This document shows, in pieces, positions 25,027-32,327 of a stretch of 32,640 nucleotides of DNA (its first letter is position 1; each line of letters starts with the position of its first letter). Below the pieces are notes generated by a model that ran no database searches, was not told the DNA's origin, and saw only the letters and a list, made by a program, of their open reading frames with translations. The position numbers and the translations under genes are program-made. Source of the stretch: Alphaproteobacteria bacterium (GTDB lineage Bacteria > Pseudomonadota > Alphaproteobacteria > Micavibrionales > Micavibrionaceae); NCBI GenBank assembly GCA_003245575.1, contig QKCR01000140.1:1-32640 (forward strand). Reading direction: 5' to 3'.

Positions 25027-25035
25027 TTTTCCACA
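25027..25035 (+). promoter_or_regulatory. DnaA-box-like sequence
   Basis: TTTTCCACA fits the relaxed DnaA consensus TTWTNCACA. The same 9-mer occurs at 13006-13014 (plus) and 20931-20939 (minus). The copy here and that at 20927-20939 share 13 bases (TTTTCCACAATAA). The match may be chance. Confidence 0.25.
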
Positions 25036-25055
25036 ATAATAAAACAGCGCGTATT
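25036..25055 (+). other. Remainder of gap between fabD and 25330 gene: no gene seen
   Basis: This stretch sits in the long intergenic region 24886-25314. Apart from the promoter, hairpin and DnaA-box-like sites listed separately, the sequence is AT-rich with stops in all frames. Confidence 0.3.
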
Positions 25056-25065
25056 GAAATTTCTC

Positions 25066-25094
25066 TTTACAGGTGCGACATTTTTGCATAGTAT
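25066..25094 (+). promoter_or_regulatory. Candidate promoter for the 25330 gene
   Basis: TTTACA (25066-25071), a 17-base spacer and TAGTAT (25089-25094) give a credible sigma-70-type pair. Transcripts would start near 25101, leaving a leader of about 230 nt. The rest of the 429-base gap 24886-25314 contains the fabD ribosome-site hairpin, a DnaA-box-like site and a small hairpin; no gene or tRNA was seen in it. Confidence 0.45.
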
Positions 25095-25236
25095 GAAATT
25101 ACACATTAAGTAGTGTTTTTGAAATATTACTGCTCTGCACAAGAATATTTTACTTTTCAGGATGCAGGGAAGCGAGGCGTGTACCTATCGGTCAGCTTCA
25201 TGTGTATTTGCGTAAGTTGAGGCGGGTTGAGAGCAT

Positions 25237-25254
25237 ATCCTTCGTTAGAAGGGT
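25237..25254 (+). promoter_or_regulatory. Leader hairpin upstream of 25330 gene
   Basis: ATCCTTC, gtta, GAAGGGT form a 7-bp stem (one G-U) inside the predicted leader. With no T run it is not a terminator; it may stabilise or regulate the leader. Confidence 0.25.
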
Positions 25255-25329
25255 AGAGGCCGTTTTTACGGTTTGTGTGAATTTATAACAACAACATAAA
25301 AAGACTTACAGTTCATGGAGGCCATAATA

Positions 25330-25629
25330 ATGAGTTGCTCGATTATACATCACACAGTCCGCAGTGTTCTTGAAGAGGACAGCACAGCATATACAGCTAT
25401 TTTGGAAATGGGGGGCGTCCCGAACATGGATTATGCAGGTTATTGCTGCCATGTCTCTCTAAATCGTCTTCGTCAAAGCTTGCAAAGTCCCAATTTGACT
25501 GCCGATCGTCTGGAGGGGTTGTTGCGGCGCGCAGCCCGGAAATACAGCTACGAGAGTTCGTCTGATGGATGGGCTGATGTTATGGCGAGTTATCTCCAGC
25601 GGCACGTTAATGCAAATAGCTTACAATAA
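25330..25629 (+). CDS. Small protein of unknown function
   Basis: The protein has 99 residues. The ATG at 25330 has a GGAGG ribosome site 8 nt upstream; the ATG at 25315 overlaps that site and is less likely. It is a soluble, mostly helical protein with no signal peptide. The N-terminus is rich in Ser, Cys and His (MSCSIIHHTVRSVLEED), a paired cysteine is in YAGYCCHVSLNRL, and a basic helix follows (LEGLLRRAARKYSYESS). The family is not recognised. The basic amphipathic helices would suit a small regulatory or nucleic-acid-associated role, but nothing specific supports that. It is 78 bases upstream of another orphan on the same strand. Confidence 0.65.
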   Translation: MSCSIIHHTVRSVLEEDSTAYTAILEMGGVPNMDYAGYCCHVSLNRLRQSLQSPNLTADRLEGLLRRAARKYSYESSSDGWADVMASYLQRHVNANSLQ

Positions 25630-25707
25630 TTTACATATATAATTTGTTATTTCTCTCCCTCTTTGCTATAAGGGCTTAGGTCCGGTTGCATTGTCAGGGA
25701 GGGTTTC

Positions 25708-26370
25708 ATGGCGAATACAGAAGGCAATATTGATTCTGCACGTTTTCTACGTGGTCATATATCAGGTGCTCTTCAGGAAGCCTGGACATCCGGACTGACA
25801 AGATGCGTTCTGGATAATTTTATTCAGGGCGTCGCCAAGGCCATTACATTTGCCTCTAATGACCCGGAAACCCGCGTCGTGAGTGTAAGAGCGCAGGACC
25901 ATCTTAAATATTTTGATGAGACGACTGGTGAATTCTTTTCTAAGATGACGCATTTGGCTGATACTCAAGCTAAAACATCTCATGATCTGGGTATTCAGGT
26001 TGTTGTTAGCGACTTTATTCTTTTATGTGAGCAACTTCGTCAACCTGCGAAAGATCCAACTCTTCAAGCGCAACAGCTGATTTTGTGGGACAGAATCTCC
26101 CTTTCTTACGGTGATCGCCTTTCCGATTTTCTTGGCCAATTTCAGGCTGTCTGTTCCCGTGATGCGAGCGAAATTTCGACGACAAGCCCATTCCCTGCCT
26201 TGGCGATAGAAAAGCTCTCGTCGGTTCGTGACGCGATGTGGGCCAGTAGCCGTTCCCTAATTCAAATATTTTATCTGGGGCATCCAGTTATGGCGTACGC
26301 GGCTCCTGGTGAAGATCGAGGTCCGAGTTTGTCTGCTTCGGGAAATAATTCCGGCTTGCACGTTGCTTAG
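25708..26370 (+). CDS. Unrecognised protein
   Basis: The protein has 220 residues. A strong ribosome site (gggaggg) lies about 5 nt before the ATG. There is no signal peptide and no clear membrane helix. Most of the protein is predicted from composition to be helical (SGALQEAWTSGLTRCVLD, TGEFFSKMTHLADTQAK, FILLCEQLRQPAK, LGQFQAVCSRDAS). The C-terminal 25 residues are Gly/Ser/Ala-rich and probably disordered. The family is not recognised. It is followed after 23 bases by ilvA and preceded by another orphan, so it may share a transcript with either. Confidence 0.7.
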   Translation: MANTEGNIDSARFLRGHISGALQEAWTSGLTRCVLDNFIQGVAKAITFASNDPETRVVSVRAQDHLKYFDETTGEFFSKMTHLADTQAKTSHDLGIQVVVSDFILLCEQLRQPAKDPTLQAQQLILWDRISLSYGDRLSDFLGQFQAVCSRDASEISTTSPFPALAIEKLSSVRDAMWASSRSLIQIFYLGHPVMAYAAPGEDRGPSLSASGNNSGLHVA

Positions 26371-26393
26371 GAAACAGGATAAGACTCGTTTCC

Positions 26394-27941
26394 ATGGAAA
26401 CAGAAAATTTTGACCGTCTTTTTACCGAAATTCTGCAGGCTCGTACCCGCGTTTATCATGCGGGAAGTCCAACACCGCTCGAGAAAATTTCCGTGCCTTG
26501 TGTTGAAGCCGAGACCGGTGCTGAAATCTATGTAAAGCGAGAGGATTTATCGCCGATTAACGCCTATAAGTGGCGCGGTGCTTATAATTGCACGGCTGTG
26601 TTGTCCGAGCGGCAAAAGGCGCAGGTCGTTGTTGCGGCTTCTGCGGGCAACCATGCTCAGGGTGTGGCTTTGGCGGCGCGTATGCTCGGGATCAAAGCCA
26701 TGATCTATATGCCGCAATCCACACCGCAGATGAAACAGCGTGCAGTGCGGGTTCATGGGCAAGAACATGTTGAAATTATGCTGGTCGGTGATACGTACGA
26801 TCAGGCCAGTGATGCAGCAAAGGAATATGCTGCACAAAATAACTATCCCTATGTGCATCCGTTTGACGATATTTATACGATGGCCGGTCAGGCAACGATT
26901 GCTGACGAAATTGTACTCTCTAATGACGGGCCGTTTGATTATGTGTTTTTGCAGATCGGCGGTGGTGGTATGGCAGCTGGGGTTTCCAGCTGGCTCAAAG
27001 TCCATCATCCACTAACAAAAATTATTGGTGTTGAAGGCGTGGGGCAAGCCAGTATGACGGCCTCTATGCAGCATGGCGAACCTGTTACACTCCATGAAGT
27101 CGATACATTTTGTGACGGGACAGCCGTGAAGCGTCCGGGTGATTTTACTTTTAATATTTGCCGCAAAACACTTGATGAAATGATCACCGTGACCAATGAA
27201 GAAGTTTGTTCGGCGATCCAAAAATTCTGGGATGCCAAGCGTGTTATTCCTGAACCTGCCGGGGCTATGGGGCTTGCGGGGATGATAAAATTTGCTGCGG
27301 AAAATCCTGAAAAGGTTAAGGGCAAAAAATTATTGTGCGTTCTGTGTGGCGCGAATATGGATTTCGGCAAATTGGCTTTGATTTCGTCGCAATCGGCTAT
27401 TGGAGCCAATCGCCGCAGATATTTACGCTTTCACTTATCCGAGAAAAGCGGAAGTATGTTGGCGTTGCTCGATAAGATTTTCTCGGATGTGAACGTAACG
27501 GAATTCCAGTATGGCAAGATGTCCGATACGGAAGCTTATCCGGTTATCGCGTTTGAAGCTTTGCCTGAGAAAATGGATTTGCTGCAGCAAATGCTGCAAA
27601 AAGAGCATATTACGTTCGAGGATATTACCGAAGATCCTGATGTCCGGTATCGCGTTATCAATTATAATCCGTCTTTATTTAGCCATCCTGTCATGTTGCA
27701 TATCCATTTCCCTGAACGAAAAGGGGCCTTGCGTGAGTTTATGCGCCAGATCTCGGGCATATCCAATGTGGTGTATTTTAATTATGTCTATACGGGTGAA
27801 ACGATTGGTCGTGCGTTGATGGGGTTTGAATTTGAAAAAGCCGAAGATCACGCCAAATTCTTCGAAATCGTTGAAAATTCGCCAGTCGAAAGCCGTGCTG
27901 TGTCTGATTTGGCCGTTGCACGTATGTTGGCAGGCCGATAG
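26394..27941 (+). CDS. ilvA: Threonine ammonia-lyase, biosynthetic type
   Basis: The protein has 515 residues, matching the long biosynthetic form. The PLP lysine lies in SPINAYKWRGAYN, where SFKLRGAYN is more usual. AASAGNHAQG binds the cofactor ring and GGGGMAAG the phosphate. From about residue 340 there are two ACT-like segments (RFHLSEKSGSMLALLDKI and VMLHIHFPERKGALREFM) that bind isoleucine or valine for feedback control. It converts threonine to 2-oxobutyrate at the head of isoleucine synthesis. The ATG at 26394 has an AGGA about 14 nt upstream, a weak spacing. ctaB starts 41 bases after its stop, and no terminator is seen between them. Confidence 0.96.
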   Translation: METENFDRLFTEILQARTRVYHAGSPTPLEKISVPCVEAETGAEIYVKREDLSPINAYKWRGAYNCTAVLSERQKAQVVVAASAGNHAQGVALAARMLGIKAMIYMPQSTPQMKQRAVRVHGQEHVEIMLVGDTYDQASDAAKEYAAQNNYPYVHPFDDIYTMAGQATIADEIVLSNDGPFDYVFLQIGGGGMAAGVSSWLKVHHPLTKIIGVEGVGQASMTASMQHGEPVTLHEVDTFCDGTAVKRPGDFTFNICRKTLDEMITVTNEEVCSAIQKFWDAKRVIPEPAGAMGLAGMIKFAAENPEKVKGKKLLCVLCGANMDFGKLALISSQSAIGANRRRYLRFHLSEKSGSMLALLDKIFSDVNVTEFQYGKMSDTEAYPVIAFEALPEKMDLLQQMLQKEHITFEDITEDPDVRYRVINYNPSLFSHPVMLHIHFPERKGALREFMRQISGISNVVYFNYVYTGETIGRALMGFEFEKAEDHAKFFEIVENSPVESRAVSDLAVARMLAGR

Positions 27942-27982
27942 TTCTCTATGGCATTTTGTCGCAACTGTGGTAAAGATAGGTT

Positions 27983-28897
27983 ATGAATACAGCCTCATCC
28001 ACTACAGCGACTCTTCCGTCTTCTACCTATAGTTCTTCGTCAGCAGGAGATTTCTTTTCTCTGCTGAAGCCGCGCGTCATGAGTCTTGTTGTATTTTCAG
28101 GCTTTGCAGGATACTGGATTGCGCCTGATCGTGCTGATTTACACCCGTTTCTTGCTTTGATGGGTATTTTGGCGCTTGCGCTGGGGGCGGGTGCGTCGGG
28201 TGCCTTTAATATGTGGTATGACCGCGATATTGATGCTGTCATGAACCGCACCAAAAACAGAGCTGTCCCGCTGGGACGTATTCATCCTGATGATGCGCTG
28301 GGGTTCTCGATTTTTACCAGTTTGTTGGCTGTGATGATGATGGGACTTGCTACCAACTGGGTGGCTGCGGGGCTTCTTGCATTTGCCAGCTTCTTTTATG
28401 GTGGTGTTTATACGATGTGGTTAAAGCGTCGGACTGCACAAAATATTGTGATCGGCGGTGCAGCCGGAGCGTTTCCGCCGATGATCGGTTGGGCCATGGT
28501 TACTGGCGACGTTTCTGTCGAAAGTCTTTTACTGTTTGCTATGATTTTCTTTTGGACTCCGCCGCATTTCTGGGCTTTGGCTTTATTTGCCAACTCAGAC
28601 TATCAAAAGGCTAATATTCCGATGTTGCCTGTTGTTAAAGGGGCGCGACATACCAAATGGCAAATGCTGGCTTATACAATTCTTTTGCTGCCGTTGAGTG
28701 TTTTGCCTAGTGTTTTAGGCATGGCGGACTGGGTTTATGGCGTGATAGCTTGCCTGTTAAGCGGATTTTTTATTTTTTCATCTATTCTTGTTCTTAAGCA
28801 GGATGATTTGAAATATGCCCGCGCCATGTTCGGTTATTCGATATTTTATCTGTTTGCTTTGTTTTTGGCACTTATGATTTGCCATAGCGTATCATAA
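27983..28897 (+). CDS. ctaB: Protoheme IX farnesyltransferase (heme O synthase)
   Basis: The protein has 304 residues, a UbiA-family integral membrane prenyltransferase. An N-terminal Ser/Thr-rich tail of about 22 residues precedes the core, [18 protein letters not shown]. The first Asp-rich motif is [15 protein letters not shown], then RAVPLGR, and [11 protein letters not shown] lies in the fifth or sixth helix. About eight to nine membrane helices are apparent. It adds a farnesyl group to heme B, making heme O for the oxidase. It is the first gene of the oxidase block here. The catalytic subunit genes ctaC and ctaD, usual upstream partners, are not next to it; ilvA is. The ribosome site is weak (AGATAGG). 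Confidence 0.96.
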   Translation: MNTASSTTATLPSSTYSSSSAGDFFSLLKPRVMSLVVFSGFAGYWIAPDRADLHPFLALMGILALALGAGASGAFNMWYDRDIDAVMNRTKNRAVPLGRIHPDDALGFSIFTSLLAVMMMGLATNWVAAGLLAFASFFYGGVYTMWLKRRTAQNIVIGGAAGAFPPMIGWAMVTGDVSVESLLLFAMIFFWTPPHFWALALFANSDYQKANIPMLPVVKGARHTKWQMLAYTILLLPLSVLPSVLGMADWVYGVIACLLSGFFIFSSILVLKQDDLKYARAMFGYSIFYLFALFLALMICHSVS

Positions 28898-28930
28898 GGT
28901 CGAAGCAGGTCTCATATCAGGGGAGATTAC

Positions 28931-29047
28931 ATGACTGACGAAAATTTCATTCAACGGCGTACCCAGAAAAACAGAATTGTTTTGGCTTTGGTTTTGGGGC
29001 TTGTTGCTGTAATATTCCTCGTAACGATTTTAAAGATGCAGCTTTAG
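28931..29047 (+). CDS. CoxF-like small membrane protein of the oxidase block
   Basis: The protein has only 38 residues. A GGGGAG ribosome site lies 5 nt before the ATG. It has a basic N-terminus (QRRTQKNR) followed by one membrane helix (IVLALVLGLVAVIFLVTI) and ends KMQL. Its place between ctaB and ctaG, its length and the basic-then-hydrophobic layout match the tiny CoxF-type proteins found at this place in many alphaproteobacterial cta loci. The role is probably in cytochrome c oxidase assembly. Assignment rests on position and shape, as the sequence is too short for more. Confidence 0.72.
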   Translation: MTDENFIQRRTQKNRIVLALVLGLVAVIFLVTILKMQL

Positions 29048-29068
29048 ACCTGCAATTTGGAGACTGGT

Positions 29069-29581
29069 ATGAAAAAGGTTCTGGCGGTTGTTTTGACGTT
29101 AGTCTTGGGTGGTGCTGTTGGCGCCGGTTTAGGCGTAATGGTTAAGGCTGCCCATGCGGAAGAGCAATTGATGGAGTTATGGCCAACCCAGCGCTCGCTT
29201 CACGATCGTGAAATGGACATTACTGCCAAGAAATATCAGGACCGCGGTCAGGAATATGTTGATCAGCTTTATTCCTCACATGGTGAAAAATATCTCCCTG
29301 AAACAGATGGCTTGCACAATGATTTGGACTTACCTCCGATGATTGAGACCGAACCTGTCGATGTCAATGAGGTTGCGGATATGATTAAAGGTATGAATAG
29401 CTCACAATCATCCGGCTATGTACCTGCTTCGACTTCTCCTTCAACTGACGATACCCCTGAAAAACCTGCAAAACAGGCAAAAACACCTATGGCAGCGGCA
29501 GCTAAGGCTCTGCGTGAGGAGCGTGAAAAAGCCGAGCAAATGCAGATGATGCAAGCTGAAGAGGCTAAGGCCGCGCAGTAA
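29069..29581 (+). CDS. Exported protein of unknown function inserted in the oxidase block
   Basis: The protein has 170 residues. The ATG at 29069 is chosen because GGAG lies 6 nt upstream; a TTG four codons earlier is possible but lacks such a site. Residues 1-30 form a signal peptide ending AHA before EEQL. The mature part is hydrophilic with an RSLHDREMDITAKKYQDRG segment, then an acidic stretch, a Ser/Thr/Pro linker and a Lys/Glu/Ala helical tail ending EEAKAAQ. The family is not recognised. It lies between coxF-like and ctaG where no gene is normal, with 21-base and 15-base gaps, so it is probably co-transcribed with and may assist oxidase assembly. Confidence 0.78.
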   Translation: MKKVLAVVLTLVLGGAVGAGLGVMVKAAHAEEQLMELWPTQRSLHDREMDITAKKYQDRGQEYVDQLYSSHGEKYLPETDGLHNDLDLPPMIETEPVDVNEVADMIKGMNSSQSSGYVPASTSPSTDDTPEKPAKQAKTPMAAAAKALREEREKAEQMQMMQAEEAKAAQ

Positions 29582-29596
29582 GGGCGGTCACTTATT

Positions 29597-30172
29597 ATGG
29601 ATGATCTTCGCAGCAAAAATCGACGGGTTGGATTATTTGTTGCGGGCGCTGTTTTGGGTATGGTTGGTCTGACTGCTCTCTCTATCCCGCTTTATCGACT
29701 ATATTGTCAGGTTACAGGTTACGGGGGGCAGGCTGTTCGCACGGAAGAAGTTGCTCCGATGCAGGCTTTGGATCGAACAGTTACCGTCAGATTTAATACA
29801 GATGTTGACTCGGGGTTGCCGTGGAATTTTGCTGCGGATCAAGGACCGGTTGTTGTTCATATCGGGCAAGAGGTTCTGGTTAGTTTTTCTGCAACAAACA
29901 TGACAGATAAACCTATTGCAGGGTCTGCATTGTTTAATGTTTCGCCCCCGCTTGCCGGAAAGTATTTCCACAAAACGCAGTGCTTTTGCTTTGATTACCA
30001 GATGTTGGCTCCGGGACAGAGTGCCCATTTTCCAGTCGTTTTTTATATTGATCCGGAGATGGCGTCTGATCCACAATTGGATGACCTGAAGAGCGTTACT
30101 TTATCTTATACTTTCTATCGGGCCGAGTCTGAAGAACTCGATCGTGCGCTTGAGGACTTTTATAATCAGTAA
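29597..30172 (+). CDS. ctaG: Cytochrome c oxidase assembly protein CtaG/Cox11
   Basis: The protein has 191 residues. One N-terminal membrane helix (VGLFVAGAVLGMVGLTALSI) is followed by the family motif PLYRLYCQVTGYGG and a periplasmic beta-domain. QCFCF holds the copper-binding cysteine pair. FYIDPEM and the LSYTFYRAE stretch close the domain. It delivers copper to the CuB site of oxidase subunit I in the periplasm. It lies between an unknown exported gene and ctaE, in the standard alphaproteobacterial order apart from that insertion. The gap of about 96 bases before ctaE has no terminator. Confidence 0.96.
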   Translation: MDDLRSKNRRVGLFVAGAVLGMVGLTALSIPLYRLYCQVTGYGGQAVRTEEVAPMQALDRTVTVRFNTDVDSGLPWNFAADQGPVVVHIGQEVLVSFSATNMTDKPIAGSALFNVSPPLAGKYFHKTQCFCFDYQMLAPGQSAHFPVVFYIDPEMASDPQLDDLKSVTLSYTFYRAESEELDRALEDFYNQ

Positions 30173-30268
30173 AAATAGAGTAAAACAGTTTATGGCGGCG
30201 TTTCGTCGCAGTTTATGATTAAATATCCAACGTTTTAGATCTCGTTTTTTCTTTAGGGGAACCTTTTT

Positions 30269-31189
30269 ATGTCAGATCATATTGAATACGGCACAACAGG
30301 CGAACATCATCCATACCATTTGGTTCGTCCCAGCATCTGGCCAATGGTCGGCGCTTTTGCAGGTGGCCTGTTTGCGCTGGGGATGGTTCTGTTTATGCAT
30401 GATGTCGAAATCGCAGGCATGAAACCAGGTATCTGGGGGCCATTGGCTGGTGTTTTGGCAATTCTTGCTGTGATGTTCTTCTGGTGGAAGGATGTGATTT
30501 TTGAATCTATTACCGAAGGTGTTCATAACAAGATAACGGAACGTGGTTTGCGGATGGGCATGGCGTTGTTCATTGCTTCTGAGGTTATGTTCTTTGTCGC
30601 ATTTTTCTGGGCCTTCTTTGACGTCAGTGTCTTTGCCGCTGAGGTGGGTCAGTACCTTAGGCTCGAATATACGCAAGGCGTTTGGCCTCCGCCAATGATC
30701 CATGCTGTTCCGCCATTTGATCTCCCGTTCCTGATGACAATGGTCCTTTTGCTGTCCGGCACGACTGTGACCTGGGCTCACCACGCAATCCTTAAAGGAA
30801 ATCAAAAATCTGCTACGGAAGCCTTGGCATATACTGTACTTCTGGGTGTTATATTCTTGGGATTGCAGGTGTACGAGTACATGCATGCGCACTTTGGATT
30901 TAAAGAAGGTTCGTTTGCCTCTACATTCTATATGGCTACGGGATTTCACGGTTTCCACGTGTTTGTCGGAACGGTCTTTTTGGGTGTATGTCTGATCAGA
31001 AACATCAAAGGCCAGTTTTTGCCTGAACGTCATTTCGGATTTGAGGCTGCGGCTTGGTATTGGCATTTTGTGGATGTTGTCTGGTTGTTCTTGTTTATTG
31101 CTGTCTATATTTGGGGTGGCGCGATCGGGATTGGCGATCATGCAACTGCTGCCGCTGCTTATGAGGCTGCCAATGCCGGAGGGGAATAG
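30269..31189 (+). CDS. ctaE: Cytochrome c oxidase subunit III
   Basis: The protein has 306 residues. Seven membrane helices are expected and visible as hydrophobic blocks. The N-terminal YHLVRPSIWPMVGAFAG and the ASEVMFFVAFFWAFF stretch with the conserved glutamate are typical of subunit III, as are GTTVTWAHHAI and FHGFHVFVGTVFL, and WYWHFVDVVWLFLF near the C-terminus. The subunit stabilises the catalytic core of aa3-type oxidase in the inner membrane. AGGGGA lies 8 nt before the ATG. Its last 17 bases overlap the start of the DUF983 gene, a sign of translational coupling. Confidence 0.97.
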   Translation: MSDHIEYGTTGEHHPYHLVRPSIWPMVGAFAGGLFALGMVLFMHDVEIAGMKPGIWGPLAGVLAILAVMFFWWKDVIFESITEGVHNKITERGLRMGMALFIASEVMFFVAFFWAFFDVSVFAAEVGQYLRLEYTQGVWPPPMIHAVPPFDLPFLMTMVLLLSGTTVTWAHHAILKGNQKSATEALAYTVLLGVIFLGLQVYEYMHAHFGFKEGSFASTFYMATGFHGFHVFVGTVFLGVCLIRNIKGQFLPERHFGFEAAAWYWHFVDVVWLFLFIAVYIWGGAIGIGDHATAAAAYEAANAGGE

Positions 31190-31619
31190 CCCAAACGATT
31201 TAGAAGAAAAGGGGCGTGCGATCGCCCCTTTATCTTATCCGCATCACCGCTCCTTATGGCAGCAGTCCTTAAGTTGTACGTGTCCACGTTGCGGTGATTC
31301 TTCCTTGTTTAACAATGGATTATTCGACCTTTCGGTTAAGGGTACGTGTCCTGTATGTGGTCTTGATCTTTCCAAAAGCGATAGTGCGGATGGACCGGCT
31401 GTCTTTTTGATTTTTATTTTGGGTTTTTTATTGGTTCCGTTGGCCCTTTGGGTTGATGCCATCTGGGAGCCGCCGCTCTGGGTTCATGCTGTAGTTTGGG
31501 GTGGGTTGGCGATCGGGATTACAGTTGGTAGTCTGAAGCCTATTAAATCCTGTGTTCTTGCTCTCCAATACCGCCATCGGGCAAGTGAATGGATCAAAGA
31601 TCAGCAAGATGGCTCATAG
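31173..31619 (+). CDS. DUF983 family membrane protein of the oxidase block
   Basis: The protein has 148 residues. The ATG at 31173 has GAGG 6 nt upstream and overlaps the ctaE end; earlier in-frame starts would only extend into ctaE. Two CxxC pairs (CPRC and CPVC) form a likely zinc ribbon at about 36-65, followed by two membrane helices (FLIFILGFLLVPLALWV and AVVWGGLAIGITVG). This is the DUF983 layout, found between ctaE and SURF1 in many alphaproteobacteria. The function is unproven. A terminator-like hairpin lies inside the first 20 codons (31208-31231). SURF1 starts at the base after its stop. Confidence 0.9.
   Translation: MPEGNSPNDLEEKGRAIAPLSYPHHRSLWQQSLSCTCPRCGDSSLFNNGLFDLSVKGTCPVCGLDLSKSDSADGPAVFLIFILGFLLVPLALWVDAIWEPPLWVHAVVWGGLAIGITVGSLKPIKSCVLALQYRHRASEWIKDQQDGS
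31208..31231 (+). promoter_or_regulatory. Terminator-like hairpin inside DUF983 coding start
   Basis: AAAGGGGCG, tgcgat, CGCCCCTTT form a perfect 9-bp stem, 19 bases after the ctaE stop. The T tract is short (three, then atctt). No in-frame start codon exists downstream of it before the CxxC region, so it is really within the coding sequence. Confidence 0.5.
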
Positions 31620-32327
31620 ATGGAACGAAAATTCCCCTTTTTGGCGACCATTATCTGTTTTTGCGCCTTTTTACTCTTGATAGGGTTAGGTGTATGGCAG
31701 GTGCAGAGGCTTTCCTGGAAGGAAAACCTTCAAGATCAGCTTGATAGTCTCATGGCACGGCAGGATCTTTCCTCTCTTCATCCTGCAGATTTCCAACTTT
31801 CTGATCCCAATCAGCTGGGACGGGGGATTCTTGAGGGGACATTCCTTTTTTCTAAGGCGCTTTATTTGAATGGCTATGTGTTTGACGGTCGAGCAGCCTT
31901 CCCGGTTGTTGTGCCGGTTCTTATAGACGGGAACACGGATCAGGTTGTTGCTGCTGTTTTGTGGATAGAGCGCACAAAAGATCCGGAGAAGTGGGCGACA
32001 TACGCGGATCGTCATGCTGCATTTTCAGGACTGGTGCGCTTACCCGAACACAGTCTTTTCCGTCCAAAAAATGTTGCAGAAAGAAATGAGTGGTGGACGT
32101 TTGATCTGCCAAAAATGGCTGACCTCTGGGGAGAATCTCGGATTGTTCCTGCGCTCTTTTATGCGGAAAATGCTGCGCCTTTAGATAATGATCAGGAGCC
32201 TTATCCTGTTTCTACGCGCTTAAGAAACGATCATGCGCAATATGCGATCTTCTGGTTTACGATGGCCGGTATTTTGTGCATCTTTTGGGGATTGCGGTTC
32301 ATGCGACCTTATTTACATTCAGCGTAA
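31620..32327 (+). CDS. SURF1 family cytochrome oxidase assembly protein
   Basis: The protein has 235 residues. An N-terminal membrane helix (ATIICFCAFLLLIGLGVWQVQRL) with the family phrase GVWQVQRL is followed by a periplasmic domain of about 170 residues, and a C-terminal helix follows RNDHAQYAIFWF, the match to the NNHLQYAxTWF signature. SURF1 helps insert heme a into oxidase subunit I. The ATG begins at the base after the DUF983 stop, so translation is probably coupled. It is the last gene of the oxidase block. No terminator is seen downstream, and its last 29 bases overlap the end of the convergent gene from the right. Confidence 0.93.
   Translation: MERKFPFLATIICFCAFLLLIGLGVWQVQRLSWKENLQDQLDSLMARQDLSSLHPADFQLSDPNQLGRGILEGTFLFSKALYLNGYVFDGRAAFPVVVPVLIDGNTDQVVAAVLWIERTKDPEKWATYADRHAAFSGLVRLPEHSLFRPKNVAERNEWWTFDLPKMADLWGESRIVPALFYAENAAPLDNDQEPYPVSTRLRNDHAQYAIFWFTMAGILCIFWGLRFMRPYLHSA

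Noticed and set aside
24886-25314. tRNA or other structured RNA gene in the fabD-25330 gap
   Set aside because: No cloverleaf could be drawn; only short hairpins were found.
30190-30215. Hairpin gcggcg/cgtcgc between ctaG and ctaE as terminator
   Set aside because: Short stem with a wobble pair and no T tract directly after it.
30272-31141. Long minus-strand open frame opposite ctaE
   Set aside because: Shadow of a strongly supported subunit III gene; it gives a low-quality, His/Lys/Arg-rich protein.
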